Shown: positions 42,792 through 52,767, counted from the stretch's first letter. The stretch: 64,000 bases of DNA from Clavibacter capsici (GCF_001280205.1 NZ_CP012573.1:1240001-1304000), one strand, 5' to 3'. Numbers and translations are program-made. The notes: generated by a model not told the origin, from the sequence alone.

Positions 42792-42915
42792 GTGTGGGCT
42801 CCAGTCGTGGTGAGCTGCGGCGGTGCTGGACGACCGGCGGCAGAGCACAGGATATCGGGACCGGCCGCGTGCGCGTCGGGAGTGCGGCACCCCCGGTCGA
42901 GGGGCGCGACGCGGC

Positions 42916-43839
42916 TCAGGCGCCGAGCTCGGCGTGGCCGAACAGCCCCGGCACGCCGCCCGAGTGCCAGAGCACGACGCGGTCGTCCGCGGCGATGGAT
43001 CCGTCGCGCACGGCGGCCGCGAGGCCCGCGGCCGCCCGGGCCGTGTAGGTGGGGTCGAGGAGGATCCCCGTCGTCCGCGCCACGAGCGTGAGCGCGGCCC
43101 GCGCCTCGTCGGTGAGGTGCGCGTACCCGGGGCCGACGCGGCCGTCGTCGATCCGGAGGCGGTCGGCCGCGATGCCGGTGCCCCGCTCCGCGAGGAACCC
43201 GGCGACGACGGCGCGCGGGTCCGCGACGGCGCCGCAGTGCACCCCGAGCACGCGCTCGGGCCCGAGCGCCTCGACGAGCCCGGCCATGGTCCCGCCGGAT
43301 CCGAGCGCGACGACCACGTGGTCGACCGCGCCGACCTGCTCCGTGAGCTCGTGCCCCGCGTCGACGAAGCCCTGCACGGAGTGCGCGTCCGATCCGCCGA
43401 ACGCCACCCGGTGCACGCGCGTGCCCGCCTGCTCGAGCTCCACGACGACGGATCCGGCGCGCGACTCCGCGTCCTCGTCGCCCGACCACTCGATGCGCGC
43501 CCCGAACAGCCCGTCGAGCAGCACGTTGCCGCGCTCGGCGACCTGATGGCCCTCGAGCACGAGCACGACGTCGAGCCCCAGCGACGCCCCGGCCGCCGCG
43601 GCCATGCGCGCGTGGTTGCTCTGGGCGGCGCCCGTGGTGACCACGGTGGTCGCGCCGAGCGCGACGGCCCGGCCGAGCGAGCGCTCGAGCTTGCGCGCCT
43701 TGTTGCCGCCGCCGCCCCAGCCGATGAGGTCGTCGCGCTTCATCAGGAGCCGCTCGGGGTGGAGGCCGAGCGCCTCGGCGAGCCGGGGGACCGGGTGCAC
43801 GGGCGTCGGGTCGGACCAGAGGCAGAGGCGGTCGTCCAC
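42916..43839 (-). CDS. PLP-dependent D-cysteine desulfhydrase / ACC deaminase family enzyme
   Basis: A 307-residue fold-type II PLP enzyme. The Schiff-base Lys is in [14 protein letters not shown], with [12 protein letters not shown] after it, and [15 protein letters not shown] binds the cofactor phosphate. Family members cleave D-cysteine or, in plant-associated bacteria, 1-aminocyclopropane-1-carboxylate. Sequence alone does not settle which. GTG at 43839 has GAGGAG six bases upstream. Longer readings run into the tRNA gene and are rejected. Confidence 0.9.
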   Translation of the reverse strand: MDDRLCLWSDPTPVHPVPRLAEALGLHPERLLMKRDDLIGWGGGGNKARKLERSLGRAVALGATTVVTTGAAQSNHARMAAAAGASLGLDVVLVLEGHQVAERGNVLLDGLFGARIEWSGDEDAESRAGSVVVELEQAGTRVHRVAFGGSDAHSVQGFVDAGHELTEQVGAVDHVVVALGSGGTMAGLVEALGPERVLGVHCGAVADPRAVVAGFLAERGTGIAADRLRIDDGRVGPGYAHLTDEARAALTLVARTTGILLDPTYTARAAAGLAAAVRDGSIAADDRVVLWHSGGVPGLFGHAELGA

Positions 43840-43902
43840 GGGCTGCTCCTCGTCGGGGTGGGAGCGCCGCGGAGCGGGCCCGTCGCCGGGTGCCGTCCCT
43901 CG

Positions 43903-43984
43903 TGCGGGAGAAGGGACTTGAACCCTCACGCTCGAAAGCACAGGAACCTAAATCCTGCGTGTCTACCGATTCCACCACTCCCGC
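43903..43984 (-). tRNA. tRNA-Leu (anticodon UAG)
   Basis: An 82-base tRNA on the minus strand. The acceptor stem GCGGGAG pairs with CTCCCGC, the discriminator is A, the anticodon stem CAGGA/TCCTG encloses TTTAGGT with anticodon TAG, there is a leucine-type variable arm, and the T-loop is GGTTCAAGTCC. It reads CUA codons. CCA is not encoded. Confidence 0.95.
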
Positions 43985-44012
43985 GGGTGCCCGACCAGCT
44001 TAGGACGCCCCC

Positions 44013-44028
44013 TAATATGTTGATCGTG
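44013..44028 (+). promoter_or_regulatory. Promoter-start region of xylB
   Basis: A consensus TAATAT box (44013-44018) lies seven bases before the GTG start, one base longer than the leaderless pattern elsewhere. GTTG-N7-CAAC (44019-44033) overlaps the start and could be a repressor half-site pair. It is one of the most AT-rich spots in the window. Confidence 0.45.
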
Positions 44029-45450
44029 ACAACGAAGACACTCGTAGCAGGCATCGACTCCTCCACGCAGAGCTGCAAGGTGGTCGTCCGCGACCTCGAC
44101 ACAGGCGCCCTCGTGCGCTCCGGCCGCGCGTCCCACCCGGACGGCTCGGAGGTGGATCCCGCGCACTGGTGGGACGCGCTCCTCGCCGCCATCGCCGACG
44201 CGGGCGGCCTCGACGACGTCGCCGCCATCTCCGTCGGCGGCCAGCAGCACGGCATGGTCTGCCTCGACTCATCCGGCGCGGTCGTCCGCGACGCGCTCCT
44301 CTGGAACGACACGCGCTCCGCGCAGGCCGCCGCCGACCTCCGCGACGAGCTCGGCGCGGAGACCTGGGCGAGCGCCCTCGGGGTCGTCCCCGTCGCCTCC
44401 TTCACCGCCACCAAGCTCCGCTGGCTCCGCGACGCCGAGCCCGAGAACGCGGCCCGCGTCGCCGCCGTAGCCCTCCCGCACGACTGGCTGACCTGGCGCC
44501 TGCTCGGCCACGGCACGGGATCCCCGGACCTCGCCGCCCTCGCGACCGACCGCTCCGACGCGAGCGGCACCGCCTATTGGTCGAGCGTGACGGGGGAGTA
44601 CCGCCTCGACCTGCTGGAGCGCGCGCTCGGCCGCGTGGTCGGCCTGCCGCGGGTCCTCGGCCCCGGCGAGTCCGCCGGCGTCACGGGCGACGGGATCCCC
44701 GGCGTCCCCGCCGGCATCCCCGTCGGCCCCGGCGCGGGCGACAACGCCGCCGCCGCGCTCGGCCTCGGCGCCGTGCCGGGCGACGTGGTGGTCTCCATCG
44801 GCACGTCCGGCACGGTGTTCGCCGTCACGGCGGATCCCATCACCGACGCCACCGGCACGGTCGCCGGCTTCGCGGACGCCACGGGCAACTTCCTCCCGCT
44901 CATCGCGACCCTCAACGCCGCCCGCGTGCTCGACGGCGGCGCGCGCCTCCTCGGCGTCGACCACGCGCGCCTGTCCGAGCTCGCGCTCGAGGCGCCCGCG
45001 GGAGCCGACGGCCTCGTGCTCCTGCCCTACTTCGAGGGCGAGCGCACCCCGAACCTGCCCGACGCGACCGCGTCCCTCCACGGCATGACCCTGCGCAACT
45101 CGACGCCGGCGACCATGGCCCGCGCGCACGTCGAGGGCATGCTGTGCGGCCTGGCCGACGGCCTCGACGCGATCACGCGCCAGGGCGTCGAGGTGGAGCG
45201 CGTGCTCCTCATCGGCGGCGGGGCGAAGAGCCGTGCCGTGCGCGAGATCGCGCCGACCATCTTCGGCGTCCCCATCCACGTGCCGGACGCGGGCGAGTTC
45301 GTCGCCGACGGCGCCGCGAAGCAGGCCGCGTGGATCCTCACGGGCAGCGTCCCCGAGTGGCCCCTCGCGGGCGACGAGGTCTTCGACGCACCGGGCGTGC
45401 CCGCGGTGCGCCAGGCGTACGCGGCGGCGAAGGCGGAGCTGGGGTACTGA
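44026..45450 (+). CDS. xylB: Xylulokinase (FGGY family)
   Basis: A 474-residue sugar kinase that phosphorylates D-xylulose, feeding the pentose phosphate pathway. The N-terminal phosphate-binding loop is [15 protein letters not shown]. The XylB-type catalytic/substrate segment [14 protein letters not shown] is intact, and the C-terminal domain has [12 protein letters not shown] and [19 protein letters not shown] at 44026 gives the normal start [10 protein letters not shown]. An ATG nine bases upstream overlaps the -10 box. No xylose isomerase is adjacent, so isomerase and uptake must be encoded elsewhere. Confidence 0.95.
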   Translation: MTTKTLVAGIDSSTQSCKVVVRDLDTGALVRSGRASHPDGSEVDPAHWWDALLAAIADAGGLDDVAAISVGGQQHGMVCLDSSGAVVRDALLWNDTRSAQAAADLRDELGAETWASALGVVPVASFTATKLRWLRDAEPENAARVAAVALPHDWLTWRLLGHGTGSPDLAALATDRSDASGTAYWSSVTGEYRLDLLERALGRVVGLPRVLGPGESAGVTGDGIPGVPAGIPVGPGAGDNAAAALGLGAVPGDVVVSIGTSGTVFAVTADPITDATGTVAGFADATGNFLPLIATLNAARVLDGGARLLGVDHARLSELALEAPAGADGLVLLPYFEGERTPNLPDATASLHGMTLRNSTPATMARAHVEGMLCGLADGLDAITRQGVEVERVLLIGGGAKSRAVREIAPTIFGVPIHVPDAGEFVADGAAKQAAWILTGSVPEWPLAGDEVFDAPGVPAVRQAYAAAKAELGY

Positions 45451-45453
45451 CGC

Positions 45454-45485
45454 GTCCGTCCCGACGCATCCTCCTGTGGACGGAC
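45454..45485. terminator. Possible hairpin after xylB
   Basis: Inverted repeat GTCCGTCC (45454-45461) and GGACGGAC (45478-45485), eight bp with a 16-base loop, between xylB and the pilus locus. It could end xylB transcription or be an operator. Confidence 0.35.
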
Positions 45486-45515
45486 CGGGCGGGATGACCG
45501 TCTGATCAGCATCCT

Positions 45516-46751
45516 GTGCGGGTGCAGACGCGGACCCCCCTCGACACCATCGCCGGCCGCGTGCGGGAGCGCCTCCGAGACGACGGCGCGGTGGCGGATC
45601 CGGCGGGCACGGCGGCCGTCGTGCGCGAGGAGGTACGGCGGTTCGCCGAGCAGGCGCTGGGCTCGGATTCCCGGCTCGTCGACGACGAGGCCGCCACCGA
45701 GCGGCAGGTGCTCGCGCGCATCACGGGCTTCGGCGCCCTGCAGCCGCTCCTCGACGACGACTCGATCGAGGAGATCTGGATCAACGCCCCGACCCGCGTC
45801 TTCGTGGCGCGGGCGGGCGTGCCGGAGCTGACGCCCCTCGTCCTCTCCGACGCGGAGGTGCGCGACCTCGTCGAGCGGATGCTGCAGTCCTCCGGGCGGC
45901 GGGTCGACCTGTCGACCCCCTTCGTGGACGCCTCGCTGCCGGACGGGTCCCGGCTGCACGTGGTCATCCCCGACGTCACGCGTCGCCACTGGGCCGTCAA
46001 CATCCGCAAGTTCTCCCGGCGGATCCGCGACCTCGACCACCTCGTCGACCTCGGGAGCCTGCCGCTCCAGGCGGCCGAGTTCCTGCGCATGAGCGTGCGC
46101 GCCGGCCTCTCCATCGTCGTGAGCGGCGCGACGCACACGGGCAAGACGACCATGCTCGACGCGCTCCTGTCCGCGGCGCGGGCGTCCGATCGCATCGTCA
46201 CGGTCGAGGAGACCTTCGAGCTGGATCCCGCGGGCCGCGACGTCGTGGCCATGCAGTGCCGGCAGCCGAGCCTCGAGGGCTCCGGGGAGATCACGCTGCG
46301 GCGCCTCATCAAGGAGGCGCTGCGCATGCGGCCCGACCGCCTCGTGGTCGGCGAGGTGCGCGAGGCGGAGTGCCTCGACCTCCTCATCGCGCTGAACTCC
46401 GGCGTGCCCGGCATGTGCTCCATCCACGCGAACAGCGCGCGCGAGGCCCTCGTGAAGCTGTGCACGCTGCCGCTCCTGGCCGGCCGCAACATCGACGCCG
46501 CCTTCGTCGTGCCGACCGTGGCGACGTCGGTCGACCTGGTGGTGCACCTGGAGGTGCTGCCGTCGGGCGCCCGGCGCGTCGTCGAGATCCTAGCCCCGGG
46601 AGGACGGCACTCCGGCATGGTCATCGAGGCGAGCTCGGTGTTCGCCCTCGAGGACGGCGTGCTGACCGCGACCGGAGGGCAGCCGGCGCACCTCGGCAAG
46701 TACCGCTCGGCCGGGCTCGACCCGCTCCGGATCCTGGTGGGCGCCCCGTGA
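45516..46751 (+). CDS. Tad pilus secretion ATPase (TadA/CpaF)
   Basis: A 411-residue hexameric ATPase that powers assembly of Flp/Tad pili. An N-terminal charged domain is followed by SIEEIWINAPTRVFVA, the Walker A GATHTGKTT, the acidic IVTVEETFELDPAG, the Asp-box-like LRMRPDRLVVGEVREAE and the His box MCSIHANSAREAL. The start is GTG at 45516, with a GTG two codons later also possible. It begins a run of at least seven overlapping genes (TadA, B, C, small protein, two TadE-like, TadG-like). Confidence 0.93.
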   Translation: MRVQTRTPLDTIAGRVRERLRDDGAVADPAGTAAVVREEVRRFAEQALGSDSRLVDDEAATERQVLARITGFGALQPLLDDDSIEEIWINAPTRVFVARAGVPELTPLVLSDAEVRDLVERMLQSSGRRVDLSTPFVDASLPDGSRLHVVIPDVTRRHWAVNIRKFSRRIRDLDHLVDLGSLPLQAAEFLRMSVRAGLSIVVSGATHTGKTTMLDALLSAARASDRIVTVEETFELDPAGRDVVAMQCRQPSLEGSGEITLRRLIKEALRMRPDRLVVGEVREAECLDLLIALNSGVPGMCSIHANSAREALVKLCTLPLLAGRNIDAAFVVPTVATSVDLVVHLEVLPSGARRVVEILAPGGRHSGMVIEASSVFALEDGVLTATGGQPAHLGKYRSAGLDPLRILVGAP

Positions 46752-47611
46752 GCGTCGCGCTCGGCCTGGCGCTCGGTGCCGGCCTCCTGCTCCTGATCGC
46801 GCCGCGCCTGTGGCCGGCGGCGGAGGGCGGCGTCGGCCGTGGTCGCGGCATGACCGCCGCGATCCACGACCGCCTCACCCACGCGGGGCTCGAGCGGGTG
46901 TCCGTCAGCTCCTTCCTCGCCGTCTCGGCGCTGGTGGGGCTCGCGGCCGCCGTGCTGGTCGAGGCGCTCCTCCGCGTCGACGGCGCCGCGCTCGCCGCGG
47001 GCGCCACCGGGCTCCTGCTCCCGTGGGTCGTCGTGGGCGCACGGTCCGCGGCACGCAGGCGGGCGCACCGCGACGTGTGGCCCGACGTCGTCGACCACCT
47101 CGTGAGCGCGGTCCGGGCGGGCATGGGGCTGCCGGACGCGGTCGCCTCCCTCGCCGTCGCGGGGCCCGCCGTGCTCCGGCCGGCGTTCCGGGAGTTCGCG
47201 TCCGTCCATCGCACGACGGGGAGCTTCGCCGTCGCGCTCGACGAGCTCAAGGACCGGCTCGCCGATCCCACGGCCGACCGGATCCTCGAGACGCTGCGCA
47301 TGGCGCGCGAGGTCGGCGGCACCCAGCTGCCGGACGTCCTCCGCGGCCTCGCGCGCTTCCTCCGCGAGGAGGCCGCCATCCGCAGCGAGGCGGAGGCCCG
47401 GCAATCGTGGGTCGTCAACGCGGCCAAGCTCGGGGTCGCCGCGCCGTGGATCATCCTGGCCCTCCTGTCGACGCGGCCGGAGGCGGTCGCCGCCTACGAC
47501 ACGCCCGCCGGCACCGTGGTCATCGTGATCGGGCTCGCCGTGTCGGCGGTGGCGTACCGGCTGATGCTCGCCCTCGGACGTCTGCCCGAGGACGGGCGGT
47601 GGTTCGCATGA
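46748..47611 (+). CDS. Tad pilus membrane platform protein (TadB)
   Basis: A 287-residue type II secretion F-domain protein. It starts with a GTG that overlaps the ATPase stop (GTGA). Two N-terminal membrane helices are followed by the cytoplasmic VVDHLVSAVRAGMGLPDAV and LRMAREVGGTQLPDVLRG helices, then two C-terminal helices. With TadC it anchors the pilus machine in the membrane. Confidence 0.9.
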   Translation: MSVALGLALGAGLLLLIAPRLWPAAEGGVGRGRGMTAAIHDRLTHAGLERVSVSSFLAVSALVGLAAAVLVEALLRVDGAALAAGATGLLLPWVVVGARSAARRRAHRDVWPDVVDHLVSAVRAGMGLPDAVASLAVAGPAVLRPAFREFASVHRTTGSFAVALDELKDRLADPTADRILETLRMAREVGGTQLPDVLRGLARFLREEAAIRSEAEARQSWVVNAAKLGVAAPWIILALLSTRPEAVAAYDTPAGTVVIVIGLAVSAVAYRLMLALGRLPEDGRWFA

Positions 47612-48558
47612 CGGGCACCGAGTCCTGGGGCGCGGTCCTCGGGCTGATCGCCGGTCTCGGCCTCTGGACGATGATGGGCGCGGTGCCGCGCTTCCGACGT
47701 GCGCGCCTGCTCGACCGCGTCGCCCCGCACGTGCTCGACGTGTCGGAGGGCGCGCGGCGACACCTGGCGCTCACCACGGTGCACCCGCTCCCCGTGCTCG
47801 GGACGCTCGGCGCCCCTGCCGTGGTCCCGTTGCGCCGCGGGCTCGCGCGCGTGCTCGGCGGCACCGAGCGCATCGAACGGCTGCTCGGCCAGGCCGGATC
47901 CATGGAGGACGTGGAGCGGCACCGCTCCCGCCAGCTGGTCGGGCTCGTCCTCGGGGCCGCCGCGGGCGCGCTGATCGCCGCGCTCGCCGGCAGCGCCGCC
48001 CTCCTCTCCGGGGCCGTCCCGCAGGCGCAGCTCGTCGCCGTCCCCGTCGTCGCCGCGGTCGCCGGGCTGGTCGCGTACGACTCGGCGCTGGAGCGGCGGG
48101 CGAAGCGGCGGATCGCCCGCATCTCCGCCGAGCTGCCCACCGTGCTGGAGTTCCTGGCGCTCAGCCTCGCGGCCGGCGAGGGGCTGCTGGACGCCCTCCG
48201 TCGCGTCGCCCGCGTGGGCTCCGGCGAGCTCGCGGGGGAGCTGGGGCGCGTGGTCGCCGACGTCGGCACCGGCATCCCGGTGACCCGTGCGTTCGACGAC
48301 CTCGCCCGCCGCCTCGCCCTCCCGTCCGTGTCCCGCCTCGTGGACCAGCTCGCCGGATCCCTCGAGCGCGGCACCCCGCTGGCCGAGGTCCTCCGCGCGC
48401 AGGCGCAGGACGCCCGGGAGGTCGCCAAGCGCGAGCTGCTCGAGAGCGCCGGCCGCAAGGAGGTGGGGATGCTCGTGCCGCTGGTGTTCCTGATCCTCCC
48501 GCTCACCATCGTCTTCGCGCTCTTCCCCGGCGTCTTCGTCCTGCAGCTCGGGCTGTAG
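47608..48558 (+). CDS. Tad pilus membrane platform protein (TadC)
   Basis: A 316-residue F-domain protein paired with TadB. An N-terminal helix, a soluble region with RIERLLGQAGSMEDVERHR, central helices, the characteristic ELPTVLEFLALSLAAGEGLL and AFDDLARRLALPSVSRLVDQ segments, and a terminal LVPLVFLILPLTIVFALFPG are visible. The ATG overlaps the TadB stop by four bases. Confidence 0.9.
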   Translation: MTGTESWGAVLGLIAGLGLWTMMGAVPRFRRARLLDRVAPHVLDVSEGARRHLALTTVHPLPVLGTLGAPAVVPLRRGLARVLGGTERIERLLGQAGSMEDVERHRSRQLVGLVLGAAAGALIAALAGSAALLSGAVPQAQLVAVPVVAAVAGLVAYDSALERRAKRRIARISAELPTVLEFLALSLAAGEGLLDALRRVARVGSGELAGELGRVVADVGTGIPVTRAFDDLARRLALPSVSRLVDQLAGSLERGTPLAEVLRAQAQDAREVAKRELLESAGRKEVGMLVPLVFLILPLTIVFALFPGVFVLQLGL

Positions 48559-48609
48559 GACGCCGCCCCCACCGACCCACCATCCCGACACCGACCGAGA
48601 GGCGACCAC

Positions 48610-48804
48610 ATGACCGACGAACGAGGCACGCTGGACCCGGACACGACGCCCGGGGCGTCCTGGGACGACGACCGCGGCGACGTCCCCGGCTGGGTGCTCA
48701 TCACGCTCATGACGGCGGGGCTCGTCATCATCCTGTGGGGCGTCGCGGGGCCCCTCCTGCAGAACGTGTTCACCCAGGCCATCGACCGGGTCACGTCCTT
48801 CTGA
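48610..48804 (+). CDS. Small single-span protein of the Tad locus, possible pilin
   Basis: A 64-residue protein with an acidic N-terminus (DDDRGDVPG) and one hydrophobic helix (WVLITLMTAGLVIILWGVAG) then an amphipathic tail. Position between TadC and the TadE-like genes is where an Flp pilin or a small TadE-like gene is usually found. It lacks the Glu at the fifth mature position and the Glu-Tyr pair of typical Flp pilins, so its role as the major pilin is not secure. The stop overlaps the next ATG (TGATG). Confidence 0.75.
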   Translation: MTDERGTLDPDTTPGASWDDDRGDVPGWVLITLMTAGLVIILWGVAGPLLQNVFTQAIDRVTSF

Positions 48805-49181
48805 TGCGCGACGACCGCGGCTCCGCGCCCGCCGAGTTCGTCATGGTCGGTGCGCTGCTCGTGGTCCTCGCGCTGTCCGTGGTGCAGCTGGCGCTGGCGC
48901 TGCACGTGCGGACGACCGTGCTCGACGCCGCAGCGGAGGGGGCGCGCACGGCGGCGCTCGCCGGGGCCACGCGCGCGGACGGCGTCGAGCGCACCCGCGA
49001 GCTCATCACCACGGCCGTGGGGGAGCGGTACGCGCAGGACGTGACGGCGGGCACGGGCACCGTGCTCGGGCACGCGGTGGTCAGCGTCACGGTCCGGACG
49101 ACCCTGCCGCTCGTCGGCCTGCTCGGCGTCGACCACGGCCTGGAGGTGACGGGGCATGCGGCCGTCGAGCGCCTGGGCTGA
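48804..49181 (+). CDS. TadE-like pseudopilin
   Basis: A 125-residue TadE family protein. The N-terminal DDRGSAPAEFVMVGALLVVL matches the TadE class, a short polar leader before a Glu-containing hydrophobic helix cut by a prepilin peptidase. The rest is an extracytoplasmic domain with ALHVRTTVLDAAAEGARTAA. It is translationally coupled to the small gene upstream and overlaps the next gene by 26 bp. Confidence 0.87.
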   Translation: MRDDRGSAPAEFVMVGALLVVLALSVVQLALALHVRTTVLDAAAEGARTAALAGATRADGVERTRELITTAVGERYAQDVTAGTGTVLGHAVVSVTVRTTLPLVGLLGVDHGLEVTGHAAVERLG

Positions 49182-49611
49182 CGACCGGGGATCCGCGGCG
49201 CTGGAGTTCATCACGGCGGGCGTGCTCCTGCTGGTGCCGCTCGTGTACCTGGTCCTCGCCCTGTCGGCGATCCAGGGGGCGGCGCTCGGCACGGAGGGCG
49301 CGGCGCGCCAGGCGGCCCGGGTCTACGTGCGCGCGGACGACGACGCGTCCGGCCGGCGCGAGGCGCGATCCGCGGTGGACGTCGCACTCGCCGACCACGG
49401 TGTCCCGCCCGACGGCATCGCGCTCGACATCACCTGCACGCCGGATCCGACGCGCTGCCACGCGCCGCGCTCGCTCGTGCACGTGTCCGTCCGCGTCGCG
49501 GCCGCGCTGCCGCTCGCCCCGCCCGTGATCGGCCCGGACGAGCCGGGCTCCGTCGCGGTCCACGGCGACGCGGACGAGCGCGTGTCGGTCTTCGCCCGCG
49601 GGGCCGGCTGA
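49156..49611 (+). CDS. TadE/TadF-like pseudopilin
   Basis: A 151-residue protein with the leader and helix DDRGSAALEFITAGVLLLV, the same class as the gene upstream. It has an extracytoplasmic domain with two Cys (ITCTPDPTRC) that may form a disulfide. The ATG at 49156 lies inside the upstream gene. The stop overlaps the start of the next gene by one base. Confidence 0.85.
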   Translation: MRPSSAWADDRGSAALEFITAGVLLLVPLVYLVLALSAIQGAALGTEGAARQAARVYVRADDDASGRREARSAVDVALADHGVPPDGIALDITCTPDPTRCHAPRSLVHVSVRVAAALPLAPPVIGPDEPGSVAVHGDADERVSVFARGAG

Positions 49612-50150
49612 TGCGCGCGGGCGGTGGGCGCCTCTGGGGCGGAGCGGGGTGGCGCTCGACGGCGTCGTCGGGCGACGAGGGCTCGATCCTGCCGCTGGTG
49701 ATCGCGTCCTGCGCGCTCGGGCTGGCCGTGATCCTCATGGTGTCCGCGGCGTCCTCGCTCTACCTCGAGCGCGTGCGGCTGTTCTCCCTGGCGGACGCGG
49801 CTGCGCTGGCGGGCGCCGAGTCCTTCGACGTGGACGCCGGCGGCGGGCCGGCGGCCGTGGTCGCGGACGACCGAGGGGCGACGCTGCCGCCGCTCACGGA
49901 CGACGCCGTCGCGGCCGCGGTGGCGGGCTTCCTGGCCGACGAGCCGACCGGCGGCCTCCGCGACCTCCACCTCGACAGCGCGGACACGCCGGACGGCCGG
50001 AGCGCGCGCGTCACCCTGTCGGCCACGTGGATCCCGCCCGTCGCGTCGCTGCTCGTTCCCGACGGCGTGCGCATCGACGTCACGAGCACGGCGCGCAGCG
50101 TGCTGGTCGGTCCGGGCGGCGCGGCGGCGGGTCCGGCGGGAGGTGGGTGA
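49611..50150 (+). CDS. TadG-like pilus assembly protein
   Basis: A 179-residue protein with [19 protein letters not shown] at the beginning of one membrane helix, then [17 protein letters not shown], typical of the Flp-associated TadG/RsaB group. The C-terminal part is an extracytoplasmic domain ending in a Gly/Ala tail. It is the last gene of the pilus locus. The full-size TadG has a von Willebrand A domain that is absent here. Confidence 0.8.
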   Translation: MRAGGGRLWGGAGWRSTASSGDEGSILPLVIASCALGLAVILMVSAASSLYLERVRLFSLADAAALAGAESFDVDAGGGPAAVVADDRGATLPPLTDDAVAAAVAGFLADEPTGGLRDLHLDSADTPDGRSARVTLSATWIPPVASLLVPDGVRIDVTSTARSVLVGPGGAAAGPAGGG

Positions 50151-50187
50151 GCGGAGCAGCCCCGATCGGTCCGCGAGACGCGGGGCG

Positions 50188-51495
50188 TCAGCGGGCGGTG
50201 CCGCGCGGCCGCGGCACGTACCGCGGCACGTACCGCACGAGGATCCCCGCGCCGATGAGCCCGAGCACGCCCATCACACCGCTGGCGACGGTGAGCGACG
50301 CCGCCGCGGTGGTGGCCGCGATGAGGAGCGGGGAGGCGGCGCTGCCGGCGTCTCCCGTGAAGCGCCAGGCGCCGAGGAAGGGCGCCGGGTCGTCCTTCGG
50401 GGCGAGGTCGGAACCGAGGGTCATGAGGATCCCCGAGCCGATGCCGTTCGCGACCGACATGAACATGGCCACCCCGATGAACCACTGCACGTTCGTCGGC
50501 AGGTCGGGGGTGAGGGCGAGCACGAGGTAGCCGGCGCCGAGCCCGACCATCGACGGCACGGCGCTCCAGAGGCGGCCGAAGCGGTCCATGATCTGGCCGC
50601 TCGCGTAGAAGAGGGCGAAGTCCACGCCGCCCGCGATGCCGATGATGAGCGCCGTGTTCGCGTCCGAGATGCCGATGCTCACGGCCCACAGGGGGAGGAG
50701 CACGCCGCGGCCCGCGCGCATCGCGCCGATGAGGGCAGCGCCGGATCCGAGCTTCACGAGCACGCCCTTGAACCGCCACAGGGTGCGCGCGAGGCCGGCC
50801 GACTCGCGGGCTGGGGGAGCGGTGCCCGCGGCCGCGGCGACGGACTCGTCGTCCTGGGGTTCGCCGGCGGTCGCGGGCGCGGCGCTCTGCAGGTCGGCCG
50901 CCCGGTTGCGCCGCACGACGTCCATCGGGTCGGGCAGCACGATGAGCGTCACGGCGGCCGCGAGGCACGCGACGATGTGGATCACGAAGGCCGACTGCGA
51001 CGCCCCCGTCAGGTGGATCACGCCGGCCGCGAGGAACGGCCCCACGAAGTACCCGGCGCGGAACGTGCCGCCGAGGGTCGAGAGCGCGCGGGCCCGGTAG
51101 GTCTGCGGCACGAAGCTCGTCATGAACGCGTGCCGGGCGAGCGCGAACACGGCCGTCGAGACGCCGATGAGGAACACGCCCACGCCGAGCACGAGCGGGT
51201 TCGGCGCGAGGAGGCAGAGCACCAGGCCGCCGATGGAGACGAAGGCCGCGCCGATCATGGCGGTCCGCTCGCCGATGCGGCTGACCACGGATCCGCTCGG
51301 GATGTCGCCCACGAGCTCGCCGAGCATGATCATGCCGCCGATGAACGCCGCGATCGCGAGCGAGGCGCCGAGGCTGCCCGCGACGATCGGGATGATGGGG
51401 ATGATCGCGCCCTCGCCGATGGAGAAGAGGAGCGCGGGGAGGAGCGCGGGGAGCGCGACCTGGCGCAGGGAGAAGGGGGTCTCGGGGGTCGACAT
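50188..51495 (-). CDS. MFS transporter, multidrug-exporter type
   Basis: A 435-residue 12-helix transporter. The signature loop between helices 2 and 3 is present as [21 protein letters not shown] cytoplasmic loop with Ala/Glu/Asp-rich residues (~200-235) separates the halves, and the second half starts at about [17 protein letters not shown]. No specific substrate is evident. The ATG at 51495 has a TAGGCT box eight bases upstream. It converges with the pilus locus and diverges from prfB. Confidence 0.9.
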   Translation of the reverse strand: MSTPETPFSLRQVALPALLPALLFSIGEGAIIPIIPIVAGSLGASLAIAAFIGGMIMLGELVGDIPSGSVVSRIGERTAMIGAAFVSIGGLVLCLLAPNPLVLGVGVFLIGVSTAVFALARHAFMTSFVPQTYRARALSTLGGTFRAGYFVGPFLAAGVIHLTGASQSAFVIHIVACLAAAVTLIVLPDPMDVVRRNRAADLQSAAPATAGEPQDDESVAAAAGTAPPARESAGLARTLWRFKGVLVKLGSGAALIGAMRAGRGVLLPLWAVSIGISDANTALIIGIAGGVDFALFYASGQIMDRFGRLWSAVPSMVGLGAGYLVLALTPDLPTNVQWFIGVAMFMSVANGIGSGILMTLGSDLAPKDDPAPFLGAWRFTGDAGSAASPLLIAATTAAASLTVASGVMGVLGLIGAGILVRYVPRYVPRPRGTAR

Positions 51496-51528
51496 CGCCC
51501 CCGAGCCTACGCGCGGGCGGGTCCCGCC

Positions 51529-51572
51529 CCGGACGGCGGCGACGGCCCGGACGGCGGCGACGGCCCGGACGG
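51529..51572. repeat. 18-bp tandem repeat abutting the prfB promoter
   Basis: Two full 18-base units (51529-51546, 51547-51564) and eight bases of a third, ending directly at the TAGGCT box (51573-51578) of prfB. Unit CCGGACGGCGGCGACGGC. Copy number could affect promoter activity. Confidence 0.85.
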
Positions 51573-51578
51573 TAGGCT
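51573..51578 (+). promoter_or_regulatory. Probable -10 box of prfB
   Basis: TAGGCT ten bases before the ATG, so the mRNA would have at most a few leader bases. The same hexamer serves many genes in this window. Confidence 0.5.
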
Positions 51579-51588
51579 GGGCGGCACC

Positions 51589-52692
51589 ATGATCGACCAG
51601 GACTTCTCTTCGCGGATCACAGAATTGCGCGACACCTACTCGAACATCCGCTCGGTCGTCGGCGTCGAGCGCCTGCAGCAGGAGGTCGAGGAGCTGAGCG
51701 CCCAGGCGGGCGAGCCCGACCTCTGGGATGACACGGAGAAGGCGCAGAAGGTCACGAGCGACCTGAGCCACCGCCAGTCCGAGCTGGCCCGCATCGACGA
51801 GCTCCAGCGGCGCCTCGACGACCTCGACGTGCTGGTCGAGATGGCCAAGGACGACGAGGAGTCCGCCGAGGAGGCGGTCGTCGAGCTCGACGGCATCACG
51901 AAGATCATGGACGAGCTCGAGGTGCAGACGCTCCTCAACGGCGAGTTCGACCCGCGCCCCGCGGTGATCACGATCCGCGCGGGCGCCGGCGGCGTCGACG
52001 CCGCCGACTTCGCCGAGATGCTCATGCGCATGTACCTGCGCTGGGCCGAGCAGCACGACTACTCCGCCACCGTGCTCGACACCTCCTACGCGGAGGAGGC
52101 GGGCATCAAGTCGGCGACCTTCGAGATCGACGCGCCCTACGCCTTCGGCACGCTGTCGGTGGAGGCCGGCACGCACCGCCTCGTGCGCATGAGCCCCTTC
52201 AACTCCGCCGGCAAGCGCCAGACGTCCTTCGCGGCGGTCGAGGTCGTGCCGCTCATCGAGCAGACCGAGTCCATCGAGATCCCCGAGAACGACATGCGGG
52301 TCGACGTCTTCCGCTCGTCCGGCCCCGGCGGCCAGTCCGTCAACACGACCGACTCCGCGGTGCGCATCACCCACCTGCCGACCGGCATCGTCGTGACCTG
52401 CCAGAACGAGAAGAGCCAGATCCAGAACCGCGCCGCCGCCCTCCGGGTGCTGCAGTCGCGGCTGCTCCTCGTGCAGCGCGAGCAGGAGGCGGCCACGAAG
52501 AAGGAGCTCGCCGGCAACATCACGGCGAGCTGGGGCGACCAGATGCGCAGCTACGTGCTCGCGCCGTACCAGATGGTCAAGGACCTCCGCACGGAGCACG
52601 AGGTCAACAACCCGTCGAACGTGTTCGACGGCGACCTCGACGGCTTCATCTCCGCGGGGATCCGCTGGCGGAAGTCGCCCGACCGCGCCTGA
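51589..52692 (+). CDS. prfB: Peptide chain release factor 2
   Basis: RF2 terminates translation at UGA and UAA. The 367-residue protein has the coiled N-terminal domain, the stop-codon-reading SPF tripeptide in [15 protein letters not shown], and the catalytic GGQ in [17 protein letters not shown]. There is no programmed frameshift site: the frame is open from ATG with no internal UGA, unlike many bacteria. It is the first gene of the conserved prfB-ftsE-ftsX-smpB-ssrA run. Confidence 0.97.
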   Translation: MIDQDFSSRITELRDTYSNIRSVVGVERLQQEVEELSAQAGEPDLWDDTEKAQKVTSDLSHRQSELARIDELQRRLDDLDVLVEMAKDDEESAEEAVVELDGITKIMDELEVQTLLNGEFDPRPAVITIRAGAGGVDAADFAEMLMRMYLRWAEQHDYSATVLDTSYAEEAGIKSATFEIDAPYAFGTLSVEAGTHRLVRMSPFNSAGKRQTSFAAVEVVPLIEQTESIEIPENDMRVDVFRSSGPGGQSVNTTDSAVRITHLPTGIVVTCQNEKSQIQNRAAALRVLQSRLLLVQREQEAATKKELAGNITASWGDQMRSYVLAPYQMVKDLRTEHEVNNPSNVFDGDLDGFISAGIRWRKSPDRA

Positions 52693-52767
52693 GAGAGTCC
52701 GGGGGACCGCTCGCCGCGGTGAGTCGATGCGGCGAATGACCCCTCCCGTGCCTAGGGTCGTACCGAC

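Noticed and set aside
43840-43941. Upstream start for the D-cysteine desulfhydrase-like gene
   Set aside because: It would extend the protein into the tRNA-Leu gene. The GTG at 43839 has a strong ribosome site.
51589-51700. Programmed +1 frameshift in prfB
   Set aside because: Many bacteria have one, so I looked for an early in-frame TGA with a slippery CTT. The frame is open from the ATG and none is present.
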